Source: Lachnospiraceae bacterium | GTDB lineage: Bacteria > Bacillota > Clostridia > Lachnospirales > Lachnospiraceae | Length of the DNA: 64,000 nt | Assembly: GCA_029225065.1 (NCBI GenBank) | Contig: JAQXVT010000087.1 | Coordinates: forward strand, 1-64,000 | Reading direction: 5' to 3' | In this document: positions 61,306 through 64,000 of the stretch, one piece after another | Layout: each line of letters starts with the position of its first letter | How positions within the stretch are numbered: position 1 is the stretch's first letter | Notes under the pieces: generated by a model | What the model saw: only the letters and a program-made list of their open reading frames with translations | What the model was told of the DNA's origin: nothing | The model's database searches: none | Position numbers and translations under genes: made by a program

Positions 61306-61701
61306 TTATTGCTGTTTTTCCTGATAAAATTCAATCTCCTCGCCAACCGGTCCAATGCAGAATGCCACACGGATCGGGGACGGCGGAGTCGTCGCAAGCG
61401 TGACATCTTTTGGCTCAACTGTGATTGCATAGCCTGCCTCGCGCACTGCTTTCACGCACTGATCCACATCTGATGTGGCAAACGCAAAGTGACGGATGCT
61501 GCCCTGCGGCAGATCCTCCTGTGCATTCGTAAACACCTCAATCAGCCCGGCTCCGCTGTCAAACACAAAGCCTGCCAGTTCCGGCTCGCCCCAGCTGCGC
61601 AGAACCGGCAGCCCGAGCACCTCCGTGTAAAACTCTCTTACTTTTTCGACCTGATCCATTCTGCATTTGATGCAGACGTGATGAATTCCGTTTATTAACA
61701 T
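61306..61701 (-). CDS. VOC family protein (glyoxalase/bleomycin-resistance fold)
   Basis: This 131-residue protein has the two beta-alpha-beta-beta-beta units of the vicinal oxygen chelate family. GIHHVCIKCRMDQVEKVREF at the start and SIRHFAFATSDVDQCVKAVR near residue 67 each carry a possible metal His, and GEEIEFYQEKQQ at the end carries the usual Glu. It may be a glyoxalase, an isomerase or a dioxygenase-like enzyme; the substrate is unknown. GAGGAGGAGAAAATT precedes the ATG at 61701; a longer frame has no better start. It lies between the aldo/keto reductase remnant and the UvrA-like gene. Confidence 0.88.
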   Translation of the reverse strand: MLINGIHHVCIKCRMDQVEKVREFYTEVLGLPVLRSWGEPELAGFVFDSGAGLIEVFTNAQEDLPQGSIRHFAFATSDVDQCVKAVREAGYAITVEPKDVTLATTPPSPIRVAFCIGPVGEEIEFYQEKQQ

Positions 61702-61809
61702 AATTTTCTCCTCCTCACATACTTCAAACATTCCAACACTCTTATGCTGTGAAAACTTATTTGACGTTTTGGATGCCTGAACTTTGCATATTCCTCAAAA
61801 ACATCTCTT

Positions 61810-64000
61810 TTACAGATACCGCCCTGTCACACTCTCCTCGCATGCCTGGATCTCCTCCGGCGTTCCGGCCGCGACGATTCTTCCACCGTCGCTTCCGCCG
61901 CCCGGTCCCATGTCGATGATGTAATCGGCGTTTCGCATGACGTCCAGATCATGCTCTATCACAATCACGGTCGCACCGTTTTTGATCAGCGTCTCGAACA
62001 CGCCAAGCAGTGTCCGCACATCAAGCGGATGCAGCCCGATCGTCGGCTCGTCGAAAACAAATACCGTATCCGACTGTGCTTTTCCCATCTCGCTCGCAAG
62101 TTTTAAGCGCTGTGCCTCCCCGCCGGAAAGGCTCGGTGTCTCCTCGCCAAGCGTCAGATAACCAAGTCCGAGATCCTGCAGCACCTGAAGCCTCTGATGT
62201 ACCGTCTTTAAATCGCGGCACATCTCAAGCGCCGTGCGTACATCCATCTCCATCAGTTCTGGAAGCGTGCACGACGCTCCGGCCTTGTTTTCGTAGCGGA
62301 TGCGCTGCGCCGTCACATCGTATCGCGAGCCGCGGCACTTCGGGCACGGGATATCCACATCCGGCAGAAACTGCACATCCAGACTGATTTCGCCCGTGCC
62401 GTCGCAGACCGGACAGCGAAGCTTTCCCGTGTTATAGGAAAAATCACCCGCCTTAAACCCAAGTGCCTTCGCATCCTGCGTTCTCGCATAAATCTTGCGC
62501 AGTTCATCGTGCACATTTGCATATGTGGCAACCGTGGAACGGACATTGATGCCGATCGGTGTTGCATCGATCAGTTTGACCTGACGGATGCCTGATAACT
62601 CGATCGATTTTACGTGATGCGGCAGTTCTCTGTCATGTGCCGCTGCATCCAGCCCCGGAATCAGGCTTTCCAGTACAAGGGTCGTCTTCCCCGAACCGGA
62701 AACGCCAGTCACGACGGTCAGCCGCCCTTTCGGAATCTCCACGTGCAGCGGCAAAACCGTATGAATCGCGTCAGATTCCATCCGAATCATACCCTTGGTG
62801 AAAAGTTCTTCCTTTGCCGCCCGATCTCGCAGCGTTCCATTATTATATGCTGTAAAGCAGACATTCTCACTCCGTTTCACTGCCTGCCCGGAAGCGCAGC
62901 CGCTTCGCGCACCTGAATCGTTAGAATGCTTATCTTCTTTTAAAAACGGACCGATCTGTGAGTTCTCATTTTCACAAAGTTCCTGCACGGTCCCCTGCGC
63001 GATGATATGACCGCCGTTTGCCCCGGCCTCCGGCCCCATCTCCACGATCCAGTCCGATTCAGATAAAATCTGTGTATCGTGATCGACAAGAATCACGGAA
63101 TTTCCGTCCGCAATCAGATCCCGCATCACGCCGGTAAGCCCTGTGATATTGGCCGGATGCAGTCCGATCGATGGCTCATCGAGCACGTACAGCACGCCGG
63201 TCGTGCGGTTCCGCACCGCGCGCGCCAGCTGCATTCTCTGACGCTCTCCGGTCGAAAGCGTGGACGCGGCGCGATCCATCGTCAGATAGCCAAGCCCCAG
63301 CTCCAGAAGGCGCCTCGCCGCTGTCTGAAATGACTCACAGATGCTCACTGCCATCGGCCGCATCTCCACCGGCAGCGAATCCGGCACGCGTTCCACCCAC
63401 AGCGTAAGCTCGGAAAGCGTCATAGCGCACGCCTCATCCAGTGAAATTCCCATAAGTTTTGGAAGCCGTGCGGCTTTTGAGAGCCTGGAGCCTCCGCAGT
63501 CCGGACACGTCTCCTGCTTCAGAAACTTCTCCACGCGCTTCATTCCCTTTTCATCCTTCACTTTGGAAAGCGCATTTTCCACGGTATAGACCGCATTAAA
63601 ATAAGTAAAATCCATTTCTCCGGCCGCACCGCTCGTCTTATTCTGATAGATCATGTGCTTTTTGACCGCCGGGCCGTGAAATACAATCTCCCTCTCTTTT
63701 TCGGTCAAATCCCGAAACGGCACATCGGTCCGCACACCAAGATCCCTTGCGATATCCTTCATCAGCGACCACATCAGCGTCTGCCACGGCCGCACTGCAC
63801 CTTCGTCAATAGAAAGAGACTCATCCGGCACAAGCGAATCCAGATCCACCGTCCGCACAGTTCCCGTTCCGTCGCACGTGCGGCAGGCGCCCTGGCTGTT
63901 GAACGCCAGCTCTTCTGCGGACGGTGCGAAAAAATGCGCGCCGCACATCGGGCAGACCAGTTCTTTTCCTGCTGCCACCGCAAACGACGGGGCCACATAA
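61810..64000 (-). CDS. UvrA-like excinuclease ATPase, N-terminus outside the window
   Basis: The frame is open to the right edge, so the first Walker A is not visible. Present are a CPMCG/CRTCDGTG zinc module, a first signature STLSTGERQRMQLARA and Walker B VLYVLDEPSIGLHPA. The second ABC unit follows, with Walker [21 protein letters not shown], zinc module CPVCDGTG/CPKCRGSR, signature SLSGGEAQRLKLAS and VFVFDEPTIGLHP. The LSTGE signature and the compact size suggest a UvrA paralog of the kind linked to drug tolerance, not the main UvrA. About 28 residues of the linker between the two ABC units (counted as 353-381 from 63996) are encoded by dispersed element A3. Confidence 0.9.
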   Translation of the reverse strand, partial: YVAPSFAVAAGKELVCPMCGAHFFAPSAEELAFNSQGACRTCDGTGTVRTVDLDSLVPDESLSIDEGAVRPWQTLMWSLMKDIARDLGVRTDVPFRDLTEKEREIVFHGPAVKKHMIYQNKTSGAAGEMDFTYFNAVYTVENALSKVKDEKGMKRVEKFLKQETCPDCGGSRLSKAARLPKLMGISLDEACAMTLSELTLWVERVPDSLPVEMRPMAVSICESFQTAARRLLELGLGYLTMDRAASTLSTGERQRMQLARAVRNRTTGVLYVLDEPSIGLHPANITGLTGVMRDLIADGNSVILVDHDTQILSESDWIVEMGPEAGANGGHIIAQGTVQELCENENSQIGPFLKEDKHSNDSGARSGCASGQAVKRSENVCFTAYNNGTLRDRAAKEELFTKGMIRMESDAIHTVLPLHVEIPKGRLTVVTGVSGSGKTTLVLESLIPGLDAAAHDRELPHHVKSIELSGIRQVKLIDATPIGINVRSTVATYANVHDELRKIYARTQDAKALGFKAGDFSYNTGKLRCPVCDGTGEISLDVQFLPDVDIPCPKCRGSRYDVTAQRIRYENKAGASCTLPELMEMDVRTALEMCRDLKTVHQRLQVLQDLGLGYLTLGEETPSLSGGEAQRLKLASEMGKAQSDTVFVFDEPTIGLHPLDVRTLLGVFETLIKNGATVIVIEHDLDVMRNADYIIDMGPGGGSDGGRIVAAGTPEEIQACEESVTGRYL
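62851..62936. repeat. Dispersed element, copy A3, inside the UvrA-like coding region
   Basis: The left part (TGTAAAGCAGACATTCTCAC and onward to CACTGCCTG) matches copies A4 and A5. The right part, read on the minus strand as AGATAAGCATTC then CGATTCAGGTGCGC, matches copies A2 and A1. It is read in frame without a stop and codes for a Ser/Ala/Gly-rich linker with GARSGCASGQAVKRSENVCF. Confidence 0.6.

Overview
The window looks like chromosomal DNA of a gut-type clostridium, most likely a member of the Lachnospiraceae. The grounds are strong AGGAGG-type ribosome sites, sigma-A promoters with extended -10 boxes, the gene set murB-rapZ-whiA-HPr-like, the Firmicutes-type addB-addA pair, many carbohydrate ABC transporters and glycosidases, and moderate GC content. 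Almost all genes lie on the minus strand. Only three genes are on the plus strand: a TSUP permease, a PPOX-fold protein and a GH3 glucosidase. No rRNA, tRNA, CRISPR array, phage or complete insertion sequence was seen.

Layout, left to right. 1-2.0 kb: the end of a NitT/TauT-type ABC system and a TSUP anion permease. 2.0-6.4 kb: an RpiR regulator, a GltS-type symporter, a DRE-TIM aldolase and a D-2-hydroxyacid dehydrogenase, which looks like an uncharacterised hydroxyacid catabolic unit with its own repeated promoter motif. 6.7-16.3 kb: a diguanylate cyclase with two solute-binding sensor domains, a PPOX protein, a MATE-guanine deaminase-patatin group, then an acetyltransferase, a small Cys-rich protein, a Gfo/Idh oxidoreductase and a methyltransferase. 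16.5-39 kb: a glycan-use region with a GH2 beta-mannosidase, a GH3 beta-glucosidase, an oligopeptide/oligosaccharide-type ABC system, a CE2-type esterase, a GPH symporter paired with a GH31 alpha-xylosidase, an AraC regulator, a CUT1 sugar ABC system and its LacI regulator. 39.5-41.6 kb: an overlapping sugar 1-kinase and nucleotidyltransferase pair. 41.7-46.3 kb: the murB-rapZ-whiA-HPr-like control and cell-wall cluster and an aminotransferase. 46.4-57 kb: YfhO and the AddAB recombination nuclease. 57-64 kb: a GNAT acetyltransferase, a large HD-GYP signalling protein, two decayed gene remnants, a VOC protein and a UvrA-like ATPase that runs off the right edge.

How the parts fit. The 16-39 kb genes plausibly take up decorated hemicellulose oligosaccharides (mannan- or xyloglucan-derived) through two ABC importers and one symporter, deacetylate them and hydrolyse them in the cytoplasm, because the enzymes lack signal peptides. 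LacI and AraC proteins appear to control them locally, and the HPr-like protein at 41.7 kb keeps Ser46 but not His15, as expected for a catabolite-repression cofactor.

The least expected signals are a family of short dispersed palindromic elements, one copy of which lies in frame inside the UvrA-like gene; a four-copy ATKTGTAGT-like motif over the promoter of the hydroxyacid unit; an HPr paralog with Glu at position 15; a 21-bp-period direct repeat in front of the AraC gene; and an in-frame fusion scar of two ABC permease genes. I found no clear novel defence or mobile system.
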